A DNA stretch of 64,000 nucleotides, from the NCBI GenBank assembly GCA_001683735.1, contig LUGG01000002.1, positions 3,472,001 to 3,536,000 on the forward strand, read 5' to 3'. Below, one piece after another: positions 24,240 through 35,551 of this stretch. The position numbers and the translations under genes were made by a program. Positions within the stretch are counted from its first letter, which is position 1. Each line of letters begins with the position of its first letter. The stretch comes from Grifola frondosa (lineage: Eukaryota > Basidiomycota > Agaricomycetes > Polyporales > Grifolaceae). Below the pieces are notes generated by a model. That model did not search any database, had not been told where the DNA came from, and saw only the letters and a list, made by a program, of their open reading frames with translations.

Positions 24240-24965
24240 AAACACGATGTATCCCACCTCCTTTAGATGCCCTGAGAAGACTGCACATTTACCCATGCAT
24301 ACATCCACATCTTTCATGTACCAGTGCAGTGCATATCTAAATACAGCAGGTCTAGTAATCAGCCATCATAATTCCTGTGTTTCTGTTCCCCTGAATTGTT
24401 ATAATCTAATTGTGTTGTGTTTCATTACTGACATTGTGGCTGATCCTTTTCCTACTAGTTTATGATATTTCACAGGATATGTTCATCGTGGTGTAGTTGT
24501 GATAGACTTACTGTATGCATCGCAATCATTTCGCATTTCAGATGTGAAGAGTAGCACAAGTACAGAGTTCAAAATTGTCAGCTTCACTCACGATCACATT
24601 CACTCTACACTAAAACTCTTCTCACACTGCAAAACTGTGACCATGATACTTACGACTATATAAGTAGACCATCATGCACACTGCGACTTCGGACCTGCAA
24701 TTAGGGAATTAGGGAGACCTCTTTAACTGCAATACACATGGAGTACGCAAAGAGATAGTATTGTTAATCTTTTACTTCAGAGATGTGCAATTTACTTGCG
24801 ACTCACGAGTATAATCAGTTACTCAGTATCATGCAAGGGACCTTTGTGAGAAATTGAGAGCCCATTTGCACTATATCTCGTTGCTACTGACTTTACGATT
24901 TATAGGATACATATTTGTGTTTTATAGATCAGAGTCGGCAAGAGAGTATCAATGTGTAATTTAAG
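24240..24965 (+). repeat. Dispersed repeat, copy 1 (CpG partly retained)
   Basis: Aligns along its length with 55005-55800. Shared landmarks are TATTTCACAGGATATGTTCAT, AATTGTCAGCTTCACT, and the last part with GAGAGCCCAT or GGGAGCCCAT followed by TCAGAGT-GGCAAGAGAGTATCA. Where this copy has CpG the other often has TpG or CpA. No coding assignment. Confidence 0.6.
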
Positions 24966-25482
24966 TATAAATGTCGATGTACATGCTTTGGACTTCACAA
25001 GAAAATAAGGAGCCCTTAGAGGAATACTGTTGAAATATAGCGGAAATAAGTACATTCCTATCAAGTTACTAGAGAAGCTGTAATCTCGATGGAATCACTA
25101 CATTCAAGAGGGTGCTGTGTCAAATTCAAGTAAATAGAAGTACCTCTAATTTAGATTCCTAGTTTATTAGTCAGAACACATAATCTGGTTGAATATGCCA
25201 ATAGGTGTGAGCATGTGGTCTTGTCGCATCTACAATGTAACCTCAGTAAACGGGTTTTTATTCTCGTCTAGTACATGCAAACAGGCAGCCTACTTTTGGC
25301 CTGGTCACATTGCAAGAGTATCCAATCTGCTTCACCTTGGACCATCCGTCTACTCAACACTGAAGTTGTCAGGGTCAAGGGTTGAAACATCTAGAGTCGA
25401 AGTACTTTGAGCTTGTATCAGTACTATGACAGGCCTCCTGATGCTGTGTACCTCTCTTTCATGCAACAATTAATTTATACTC
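24966..25482. other. Unassigned stretch upstream of the Plavaka relic
   Basis: AT-rich; no feature recognised. It could include the 5' end or terminal repeat of the Plavaka element that begins near 25483. Confidence 0.3.
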
Positions 25483-27545
25483 ATGTCTTCCACTGGGAAC
25501 TATCATGCAGTCTTGTGCACCTGCTCGGGATGCAAGAAACTCAATCCTGAAGGTCTGATGCAACCAGCCTATAGACAGAGGGCTCATCAATGTCTTGAAT
25601 TGTGCTCTTGCTCTGTGATAGCTATGAGAGGTAGAACAGGCATTTCCAAACCACAAAACATTAGCATATGCAGTATCAGGGAACATGGGGGGTATGTGTG
25701 TGCACCTCCCACATCTGTTCACTGTGCAGAAGTTGGCAGAGGAAGATTGCAGTCAAAAGGTTGTGGTGGTGCACATATGTCACCTTTGAAGAGACCATGT
25801 CAACACTCCCCTCATTCTCCACATCAAGTCCCATCCATATGTTAACCTGCCAAGCATCCCAATATTTCCATGCCCACAGTTGAGCCACACAAGGTTCTCC
25901 CTCCAGCCAATAGTGATCATTCTTCTCCTGCACACAAGACGGTGAATACATTATGATTATTTTCAAGGCAGAAATTCATGTCAAGCTGTCACAAATAGAT
26001 AAACCAACATGATAATCTCGAGGACATGTACTACACTCCCCACCTTTTCTAATTACAGCAGCATCATGATGACAGTATGCAAATTGATGAAGAGGACACC
26101 ATATCTATCTGTGCAGTGCCTGTGATGGACGATTTGCCACACCTGGTTGTCTTACCTCACCGGTGTTCCATACTAGCAAGAACCTGATCACCTTCCCCTG
26201 AGCAGCCACACACCTTATCACTGAAGCCTGCTGAATGGTGGCTCAGGCTCTATGATGATCCCGAAGACCTTGATGGTCTTCAAACATATTTTGACAAAAT
26301 GAATCCTTCTGTCAAGAATCTTGAGCTAGAAGAGGATATCCATAATAGGTCACCACTCAATACAACTAATCCAGCTGCTCATGCTACTCCATCTGTCCCC
26401 ACTGCCACCCACCCACATCAACTTCAGGCCCCACACTGCTTCATGAATGTGACAGGATCTGCAGGTGCAGAATGTGCATTAGTGGAGGTCACTGTAATGG
26501 CCCCGGACTCTGTTTTGGCCAAGGTTAAAGATCTTCTGCTACTTCTGCACTGTGATAGTGAATCATCAATATTAGCATGCTCTCATGCAAGGTGGTATGT
26601 GCATGTCATCATGATGCTCATCACTTTTCTTCACACAAAGGCACATGTCACATTCCGCACCTGCTCCTTAATCCTCTACACTATCTGATCTATCTTCATG
26701 GTGCTCAAATTGCTTGAGATGGATGACTCAATGCCCAACAACTAACCACTGTTCTAAAGTGCTTCAACCTCCTCAACCACTTTCATATTCTTCTGGTCTG
26801 CAAGCAATATCATCACCTCTTTCATCCAAATGTCAGTACCTCCACAAAATGTCCTTATTGTAGTATTCCACTATTCAACACCCAGAAGTGCACCTTATTG
26901 ATGCAACTTTTGAATAAGAATGCACCAAAGCCAATCTCACAGCTTGCTGCACCACTCCAACTACCTTGCAGATCCATTGCTGGAGTCTGGCCTCGAAGCA
27001 GAACTCGAGTGGGGACAAAGGACGATACTGACAGAAGGACATCTTCACATTTTCCAGTCTATGCGAGATGGCCACATCTTCCAGACCTTATAAGGTCCTG
27101 ATGGCAAGCCTTTCTTTGGTGAAGACAACAATGGCAAATTGTGCATCAGGCTCATCTTACACCTAGACTGGTATGTACATACTACTAATCTTATCCCAAC
27201 ATATACTCACGAAATGTTTAGATTCTCATGCTCATGCTGCAGTTACTCTGCATCACATTTCTCTGGAGTCATCTCATTTTCACTTCCGAATCTTCTACCA
27301 GTGCTCCGATATCATATTGAGAACTTACTCCTAAGTGTTATAACTCCCAAACTGACTGAACCTTCTGCTGAAGAGCTTCAGCATTATCTCTGACTAGTTG
27401 TTGATGATTTATTGTCTCTTTACAGCGAAGGCATGCTCACTCTGACCTTCTCACAACGTGAAGGTGAGTGTGAGAATCACTTAAAGTCTGTTCTATATTA
27501 ACAAGCTATTCCCTTCTCAGGCTGCTATGTCCATGTTGCTTTGGT
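25483..27545 (+). pseudogene. Plavaka-type (CACTA-related) transposase pseudogene, 5' part
   Basis: Opens with CTCSGCKKLNPEGLMQPAYR (about 25510), the Cys-rich N-terminus of Plavaka transposases. Later blocks are DPEDLDGLQTYFDKMNPSVK (26257-26330), GPDGKPFFGEDNNG (about 27095), then FSGVISFSLPNLLPVLRYHI (about 27260) and LLSVITPKLTEPSAEELQHY (about 27335). Stops and frameshifts interrupt it, so it is dead. The 16.8-kb KDZ transposon enters at 27546 inside the codons for VHVALV, and the reading continues at 44325 with DTVADHPVMCKICGFADM. CpG is low. Confidence 0.8.
27539..27545. repeat. 7-bp target-site duplication, left of the KDZ transposon
   Basis: CTTTGGT, matched exactly by 44325-44331. 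Deleting the element and one copy restores the Plavaka reading frame across the junction. Confidence 0.85.
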
Positions 27546-27780
27546 CACACCTTTCAGTCCGGCATTTCTGTTGGTAACAGTCAGCCGGTCACCGGCTTTT
27601 TCTGTTACCACAGACGAACCAGCCCGGCCCGGTATTCTCAATTTCTCCGTATTATCAGCCCGGCCGGCATTCTGTAACCACAGTCCGGCCGAGTTTCTGA
27701 GCACATGTCTTGCGGCCAATGAATTGTGCCGTCGGTGAACATCAAATGCGGGAATCACACCCACGTATACCTACCGGCAT
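27546..27780 (+). repeat. KDZ left terminal and subterminal region
   Basis: Terminus CACACCTTTCAGT, then dense CCGGC/GCCGG motifs (CAGCCGGTCACCGGC, CAGCCCGGCCCGG, AGCCCGGCCGGC). The same density occurs at the right end (44150-44300) and in elements B and C, consistent with subterminal transposase-binding repeats. Confidence 0.7.
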
Positions 27781-28076
27781 AGTAAAGCAAATAAAAAGGT
27801 TATTGTTGTCCAGTGACCAGATGAAACGGCAATTCCAATAGGTGCGGCATTTCAGCTCCAAATGCCGCCCCGGTATTATCTCTCGGTATCACATCTGTAA
27901 TTCATACCACGTCTGGTAACGGCATTTCCAATCTGGGCTTTTCACATTTCCACACAAACTGCCATCGCAAATACCATTATCGGCCTGAATGTCACAGATA
28001 AACATGACATCTATTGAAGACTACTATTACATAATCAGTAAACAGGGGCATTTCTTGACTATCTCTGCGCGTTGAG

Positions 28077-28530
28077 TTAACCGCTTGGTGTCCGCATCCA
28101 ATGCACCGTACGGTACCGATGCCAAGATATTGCGGTGTTCTATCGGTTGGGCATATGAAACAACAAACAACAATGTTTAGTTTATGCCATCAGCAGTGTA
28201 TGTGAATGTTTGATAAGAGAAGCACACCTGTTCATGATTATATTATGAGCATAGCAATTGACGATTTCGATAACGGCATTGTGAATGCGGCCTTTGAGAT
28301 TTGACGTGACCGGTATAATTACCGGAGCAAATAACATTGCCGGTTGGAACATCCCTGAGGTAAACATCAAATGTATTGAACTATTACCGAAGCGGTAAAC
28401 GTGAGCTGTCCGACTTTTTGTCCTTAACCGCTCGGTATCGATATTCAATGAACCGTACGGTATGTATGCCATTATGTTGTGGTGTTCAATCGGTCATTTG
28501 AGGATTCCAAAATGAAACAACAAACAATAT
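28077..28530 (+). repeat. Subterminal direct repeat, about 347-bp spacing
   Basis: Two diverged copies, about 28077-28178 and 28424-28530. Each runs TTAACCGCT-GGT, then CAATG-ACCGTACGGTA, then TG-GGTGTTC-ATCGGT, and ends with ATGAAACAACAAACAA. Lies between the KDZ left end and the first gene; no coding assignment for 27780-28600. Confidence 0.6.
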
Positions 28531-28601
28531 CCATTGATACAACTGCAGCGTGATACATCGGTAATCGTACACCCGCAAAATCCTACATCCCTCAACTACC
28601 T

Positions 28602-29366
28602 TCAATGAGGGCCACGATTGCCGGTCGGTGACGATCCCGCCTCACTGCCGGGATGCTCGACCAATTTGCGCATGAACGCCGTGGGTGTGGAGGGGAGTGC
28701 TGCGGAGGGGGGGTCGAAGAAAAGGGCGGATGAACCACCAGAGTGATTGCCGACGGCACTCGGTGTGGTCGGCTGCACGGCACGCGGTGTGCCAGGTGCC
28801 ATGTTGGCGATCAGGCTGGAGGACGGCCCCGGCGTGCCGCTTCGTGATGTCGTAGAATGGCCTTCTTCCTCAAGTTCTCCGACTGGGGAGGACCTGCCCG
28901 GCGAGCCGGGTGGAGTGCGGGCCCAGGGCGAGGGGTGAACGGCCTTTGCGCGGCGCGGATGCCGGGGAGGGAGTGGACAGGGAATGTGAAGACGTCCGCT
29001 ACGTCCGGTGAAGTCTGCAAATCAATGTTCAAATGGATTTACCGCCGGTAAACGACGACTCACCTGCATGACCCGCGTGAATGCGACCGCGGTCACAAAA
29101 GCAATGTATGTGTCGAACGGCGCGGTAAGGTGCGGCGAATCTGCCCATCCCGGTAATGGAGGCGGCGACCTCACGCATTGCCGAGGAGCGCTTGAGCATG
29201 TCAACCGCGGTGTTCATCACGTCAGACTCCATCTTATTGGCCTTGAGCTGCTCTTCGGCAGTCGGCAGGTCTAGAAACCACTCGGCATATGGACCGTGCC
29301 TAGAAAAACCATTAGGAACATATTGCCGACGGTACACACTCACGGCATATGCAGGAGGGGCCGCAT
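28602..29366 (-). CDS. KDZ cargo protein 1, unknown function
   Basis: Not recognised. The best model starts at ATG 29366-29364 (MRPLLHMP), with an intron of about 44 nt (GTGAGT..TTCTAG) before HGPYAEWFLDLPTAEEQLKA, then KMESDVMNTAVDMLKRSS and a block ending at HCFCDRG. A 49-nt intron at 29063-29015 joins a Pro/Ser/Arg-rich second half that runs in frame through APGTPRAVQPTTPSAVGN to the stop at 28602. The start is uncertain; an open frame continues to 29505. The first half could be a helical domain, the second is probably disordered. It is the gene nearest the left end of the element and is transcribed toward that end. High CpG and clean splice sites suggest a real gene. Confidence 0.5.
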
Positions 29367-29505
29367 GCGAAGTGCGCCAGCGCGGCAAAAATGTGAGCGT
29401 TGACGTGAAAATCGCGGGGGTCACAGTTGAAGTGGGTGGGAGATTCCATGGTAAAGATGCTGGTTGGATCGATCTGGTGTCAGGTCTATTTAACTGAAGC
29501 GACAT

Positions 29506-30057
29506 AATATTTGGGAGGCATTTTCAAACTGTATAGAATTCTAAGATGAAGAGGTCTCCAGGGTCCGTGTGACCAGGTACAATGGGGCAGATTTGAATAG
29601 ATGAATGCTAATCTGCAGATAATCATATCGGTAATGATACTGGACAATATATCCCTGCCACGTGGTCAGATTTACTGAGATCATACAGGATTGTAAAAAT
29701 AGTATCTAAGCGGATTATCGCAACAGGGACGATGGTGCGATATATTAGGTTCATAATGTGTCACACAAGCTTTACCGGCATGCCCGAGAACTGTCAGCAG
29801 AACCAGAAGAAGTCACCGACAGAATATACCGTGAACTAAAGAACCATGTCATTGAATATACCGCACATGTGCGGGACCATCCAGATTACCGAGGACCGTG
29901 TGGTTTCCTGGTCATGAGTTGTTATCTGTCTGATATTTGAGAAGACCTCCTCACTTCTCTTCTAAGAAGACAAGAAATTGCAAATTATGGAAGCATCCCG
30001 AAGCTGTCAAGTGCCGTTCAGTCCATCAACTACACATGATCCTTGACTATTTATATA
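29506..30057. other. Intergenic region within the KDZ element
   Basis: Between the transposase stop and cargo gene 1. A 60-codon plus-strand frame at 29758-29940 (opening MSHKLYRHARELSAEPEEVT) has plausible composition and could be a small gene or lost exon, but nothing else supports it. Confidence 0.3.
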
Positions 30058-33000
30058 CTACCAGATAGAATCCCCATAAGAAACCCACGAGGCATTGAGA
30101 TCACCGAAGGTTGCCGCTGCGGTATCTGCAAACGATTTCCACATTCCTGCTTGTTTTGCCGCATAACACCGATGACCGGCATTCAAAGCTTTACCGGCCC
30201 TGGTTTTCCATATCTCTTGATATCGTCGGAAATATCGGATGGTCCAATCCATTTCACACCTCACAATAACAAGCTCCTCCCTCCACCGATCGGCACGTGC
30301 TTTCGCTCGAAGCCAGTTGACGCGGTGAACTGTTTATCGTTAAAAACAATACTGACAAATGCCTGATCACTCACATTCCCTCATCCATGCAACACCGTTG
30401 CTATCGCCGGCCAAGTCGAGTGTCCAGAACCACGGCAATGGTTTATTCCTCAAGCCCCGGGTGTGTGCCTCAACGAGTGCCGTACCGACTTTCAAATCCT
30501 CCGGTGACAATACTTTGTACCGCGAGAGAATGAGTTGCCGAGCGTCGTGCCGCTCGGCATTCGGTATATCGGGATCAGAAGGATATAATGATAGAAGGGA
30601 CCGGCGGGCATGGTGATATATACGGGATTGCACGGTGACCTCATTTTGAACGATGTGAACCTCATCGAATGACCGAAGTTTTGTCCGCTGACTTGTTGCT
30701 TCACGTACACGTGTCCTAAACAAGAATGATTTATATCCCAGCGATAATCGAATCCTGTGAAGGGCATCGTTCATTTGACCCTTTCGAAGTTCGGTTTCAT
30801 GATCGGCAACATGTTCCAGATGAAGTCGCCGAGAGGTATTCCACCCGATCATCGATGGCATATGTAACAGCTGTTTCTCCGGCGGCACATCGTCGCGGAG
30901 TTCGACCACTTCATCGATCCCGGTATTGGTACCGTCTTGAATATCGTACCATCCGGCATTCGTGTCCAATATTACCGAATCATCCCCGATATCAGATTCA
31001 GATTCACCGTCGGTGGCGTCCGGTGAACTGACCATGTGCACTGCGGCACGTCTCTGGAAATTATCGATGCGGGTCTGAAGTCTTTGCCGGCGATCCAGGA
31101 TTTGTAATTTCTCAGCAGCCGTCGGATTTCTACCCATATGCCGGATCTCCGCCGCTAGCAATAACCTATGGCAAATCAGATGGAAATCATATATTACCGA
31201 ACGGCAACTTACTGGCTCTCTTGAATCCGTATGCCGGAGGAAAGCCAAGCCACAGTTCCACGAGGAAGACCTTTCATCTCCTCAGTCTTTGCAAGTTCAA
31301 GCTGAATTTCACTTCGCGTCGTGCTGAGGAAATGTGAATGTATTGCAGTGGCGTTTCAGGTGATGACTGACCTTCTCGCTTCTTGACTTCAAAAATGTCC
31401 ATGACTTCAACATCGCGATGCCGTTCGGTCATCGCCCGGTGATACTGTGCAGTCCACTCGGTCACATCATCGGCATCGGCATTTTCGAGGCAGCGTCGAA
31501 ACTCTCTCGGTGAAGCTTTTCTCCGGTGACAGCCTTTCGGTATTTCCGAACTAGTGTCGGTACTGATAGATTTTTGAGTGGTGTATGTGGAAAATATTAG
31601 GAGTGAAATTGCTTACTCATCCTAGTAAGCTTCTTCCAGTTGGAGTCATTCATGTGGTCATCTATTACTTCTTTCCTGTGTGCCGTGGACATTCCGCGAG
31701 TACTACCGGAAATGTGATTTAGCGGAGCCCACAAGGTTTCGATAATTTCACCGTCGATTTGCCCGGCACCTTCGATAAAATTCGGCGAATATCTGGCAAA
31801 GCATTGGTCTTGATGTCCGTGCACATGGAAAAGGCCGATGCCTTGGAGAATCGTAAGACCGAGCGGCATTGTGAGGTATGGGTTCCCGGCGAATCGCTCC
31901 CTCATCCGTTTGCCATATTGACACATGATGTCATACAACAGTAATAACAGGGTTATACCGCAAAGTGTTGCCAGAGCACCGTTAAAGACGTAGTCCATGT
32001 TTTTTTGCCTGTATCCCGTGAATATCCTGCGGTGTTGACAGGTACCGAGAACACTCACCGTTCACCCTTTTGAAAGTCGACGACAGAATGCGGAACAAAA
32101 CAACCATGCCGGGCACAGGCGGCCGCTCCAATACCGGTGGCCTCAAGATTGTGCCGGTTTGCATTAGCTTGATTCACCGCAGCATGATCGTTACATGTTG
32201 ACCGCTAATGACCGAAGATGCAATTACCGGGTGCTCATAAGAATGCCGAAGATAACTGACCTCTCTGGATTCCTTTGCGACTTTCAAATGGTTTTTGTAG
32301 TCCCGGTCCTGACCATGAATCCTTCACCATCCCGCAATTTCACATCATCGTCCGGATTCCTCATTTTCATGTGCTCTGCGGTGAAGTTCCCATCCATGAC
32401 AAAACTCCGGGTATATTTCCATCTGTGGTTGTTAGAATTACCACCAGCGATGCAATCTTATAGAACACACACCGGTCAGTTTCATCAGTTTCCCAGTCCC
32501 TCGGTAGATTTACCCCCGGTTGGGGGCATGCGGCACAGAAAAGACCATGACTGCCTGGTCCTTTCACACTCTCTGACTCATGGGCTTCCCCCTCCATTTG
32601 GCATTTTTCAGCTCTCTCCATTGTCGGCTCACCCTTAACAGCTCACGATACCGATCCTTTGCGGGGAATAAATACATTGCCTTCCGGTATATCATATAAC
32701 TCACCGGAACAGCGTGAGGAAATGCCGGTGATGTCACCCGGCGAAGCTTGTTATAGTAATTCAATGCCGCGGTCTTGCATTCCTTGTTTTCCAGAAGAAA
32801 ATCGTCCAGAACCCGGAACGTGAATGCCGTGCGGGGATATTTGGCACTGGCCGGATATAATCCGAGATCGAGTAATTGGATGTCTGGCTGCACGGCATTT
32901 GGACAACCGCACCAGTGTGCCTCAAGGTGGTGGATGCCGTTGATATCCACTACAACCAAAGTCCGGGTGGTTGGGTTGACCGTCGCATAATATTCGGCAT

Positions 33001-33661
33001 TGTGTCCATGCTGTCTTCACCTTCCCCGGCATCTGAATCTGATTCACCGTCAACGGTACTCTCACTCGGGCAAGCTAAGCCACCGTGACCGAGGTACAGC
33101 TCCACCCCGGTAGACCGAAGTGAGCCAGGCCGAAAGTATTCGCCGGTCCAAGATTCCACACGGTGAAATGGTAGTCCAGAATGTTTTACCCTCGTGCAAT
33201 CCAGACATGTGACCGGAAATCCAAGGCATTCAAGACATCTCCATGTACCCTCCCTCACTTTGCATCCGGCACATTGAAGTCCACCTTCGGGATGCTCCAA
33301 GTCGACGATGCGGTGCAAGAATTCGGCCTTTCGTGGTAGCCATTCCCGCATGAAGTCATTTTGGCTCTACAATCCTCCGGTAATTACTCATATCATTTAC
33401 CGAAGCTTTTCTCACGGCACTCACTTTTGTCTTTCGTCCCTTTTTCCCGCAGGCTGCATCGAGGTTATCGTTGATATCCCAATATTCTTCACGTTCTTCA
33501 GGTACTTGTTCACTATTACCGCGGTCTCGTACCGGTGCGGCCGTCACCGGGCTTTCTGTGTGGTTTACCTTGATCCGTTTGCCGGAGATGTCAGATTCAC
33601 CGTGTCGTATACCGCTCTTTGATATCACATTCCGCCGGGGAATTATGTTTTTTTTTGACAT
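30058..33661 (-). CDS. KDZ (Kyakuja-Dileera-Zisupton) transposase
   Basis: Catalyses cut-and-paste movement of the element. About ten exons: 33661-33425, 33366-about 33075, about 33020-32473, 32422-32261, 32204-32059, 32008-31617, 31562-31372, 31323-31213, 31165-30375, 30329-30058; introns are 45-58 nt. Domains in order: basic N-terminus; CxC2-like Cys cluster with CAGC, CLEC, CLDC, LYLGHGG, NGIHHLEAHWCGC and CAACPQPGVNLP; then RNase H-fold core with SFVMDGNFTAEHMKMR (first Asp), LLLYDIMCQYGKRMR (second Asp), HVHGHQDQCFARYSPNF and GAGQIDGEIIETLWAPLNHI (Glu); then NDSNWKKL, GLPRGTVAWLSSGIR, and C-terminal HRVNWLRAKA and HRCYAAKQAGMW. Total about 1,050 residues, normal for the family. Three apparent one-base losses (near 32567, 32305 and 31517) break the frame; each is mended by one added base. 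The second intron (33080-33020) is uncertain. TET/JBP lies 81 bp upstream, same strand. Confidence 0.9.
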
Positions 33662-33741
33662 GGTGCGGCTGGTTGGTAGGGGTAATTCAGTGTGGGGATC
33701 AGATTTATATACCAATAGACACGTGTTGAATGAATATGTAA

Positions 33742-34830
33742 CTACTCCGTACAATGTATGTAATATTCCATGCTCATCCAATGAGGATACTGGACTCCGG
33801 CACGACCAAGGACATCAACAGACATGAAGCATGCATAACATAACCTTTCTCCATCCACTGCCTTGACCCCATGACGAACGACCTTACCGCACAATCCCAC
33901 CACCGATCCGGGATTATACGTTGCCGAAACTCCCATCGTCGGCAATTCCAATACCGCATGTTCGTACCGCCCCAAGGTTACGAGAAGGTCCATCCACGGT
34001 GCTCTGCCAGATGTATCGCGGTGAAGCGGTGTTTCCCGGTTAGAGATGACCTGAATTGCGGTAAATGTTGATGCCCATAGGTCAATCGCCGGCTTTAGAC
34101 TCGGATCACCGGACATATGCCGCAGGGATCGAATGCCTGCATTGTACAAATCTGGTTGCATAACCCGCAATATGCCGCTGAGAACGGCGTCAGATTCTCC
34201 AGACAACTCCAACCAACGCATGCATTCAGGGTGTTTTTGCAAGGAAGCCGAGGTTTCCGGCATGTATGGTGGGGTCTTAATTTCATAAGTTCCATATATC
34301 TTTTACAATCTTATCAAACTCACCTTATGTCCCATTTGAAACCAGGCTGCGGACATCGTAATAATTCCCGGAGGGAACCAGTGACAATTCTCGGGTTTCC
34401 TATATAAATCCCGGTTCTCTCGCCATGACGTTGCCTTCCCGCCCGGTATCTTTATGACATCTTTCATTTGCCCGATCGAGTTTTCCATGGCTTTCTGTGA
34501 TGTTAGGTGAGATCCCAGTAATTAATACCGAAAGTCGTCAATGATACACGCACCTGTCGAATGCCGGATAGAATGCCGGGGAGTATCCAGCACAATATCC
34601 GCAGGTGCTTGTCGACTATCACCGCCGGGCTGCTAACATGAGATGACGGAATGCCGGGAGGAAACCTGGTATTCATTTTGTTCTCCAACTTTTCGCTTCG
34701 GCCCGTCGGTTTTGTCCCGATTCCATCGGCATATTGATCTGCGTCCCATTCTACCGAGACTTCCCGTAGATTTGTGAGTGCCGTATAGAATTGCCGCAGG
34801 ATTACCGAGACTTACTAGGGTTTTTGTAGG
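33742..34830 (-). CDS. TET/JBP-family 2-oxoglutarate/Fe(II) dioxygenase
   Basis: Predicted oxidase of 5-methylcytosine (or thymine) in DNA. Exons seen: to 34554 (PSSHVSSPAVIVDKHLRILC, then WILPGILSGIRQ); 34494-34324 (WFPPGIITMSAAWFQMGHK); 34275-33742. Introns are 34553-34495 (59 nt, CTAAC branch site) and 34323-34276 (48 nt). The last exon holds the catalytic core: VISNRETPLHRDTSGRAPWM with iron ligands His (34023-34021) and Asp (34017-34015), LLVTLGRYEHAVLELPTMG, NPGSVVGLCGKVVRHGV with the distal His (33873-33871), then GERLCYACFM, whose Arg fits 2-oxoglutarate binding. All ligands are present. The 5' end is unclear: a strong donor (GTAAGT) near 34817 suggests an upstream exon in the CpG-poor region to the right. 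Ends 81 bp before the transposase ATG. TET/JBP genes within KDZ elements are known from basidiomycetes. Confidence 0.88.
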
Positions 34831-35551
34831 CTTGTACCAGACCATGTGCCAAACCCATGCACTCATATACCATGTCCACACTCAGCATGATATTTGGAAG
34901 GGGCCTGGACATGGTAATGGGTTTTGTTGGGCTCCTAGTATTCACATGCAATGTATATTTGAACAGCTCTAGAAGATACAGAGACAATGCCTCTGTATAT
35001 TCCAGATTGTATGCTTGCAAATACTAAACCAAACAGAGGGTTTGGTTGCTGAACTGTTTATTGTAAAACCTGCTTACCTTTCTATTGGAATCCATATTGT
35101 CAGAATTGATGAGGGAATCAAGTGAAGCAATTTGAATGCAAGAAGTGACTAAAGCAGGAAGATGAACATGCATGATTGATGTTGTGATGTAGTTAAAAAA
35201 ACACTGCATGGACAAACATAGATATACTGCTGTACACGAAACTGTGGCTGAATGTAATACCGAAAATGGAGCAACATGGTGGTCATATTGGTACACTGAT
35301 GAGTGATGTTTCCCCAGTGTAAATTAACTGTGACATTTTAAAAGTGTTATCAAATTACAGGTTACCTATGTACTACATCACGGCAAGGTGAATGAATAAT
35401 GTAGAATATGACAGAGGGAGAAGAATGCTGCAGAAAAGGTGATTCAGAGACATGTGTTGAATGACCTTGATCAAACTTCAAAAGATCTCGTTGCCATTGG
35501 TGGAGATTCGATCAAGGTCGGAATTTAAATTTCACATTCAAATCTCGTATC
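34820..35551. promoter_or_regulatory. CpG-poor divergent intergenic/promoter region of the KDZ element
   Basis: Separates the minus-strand TET/JBP gene from the plus-strand HMG-like gene, so it should hold both promoters and perhaps a 5' exon of TET/JBP (open frame 35020-34817 before the GTAAGT donor). It has only a handful of CpG in about 730 bp, while DNA on both sides is CpG-dense. The low-CpG tract continues into the first exon of the plus-strand gene, to about 35790. Confidence 0.55.
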
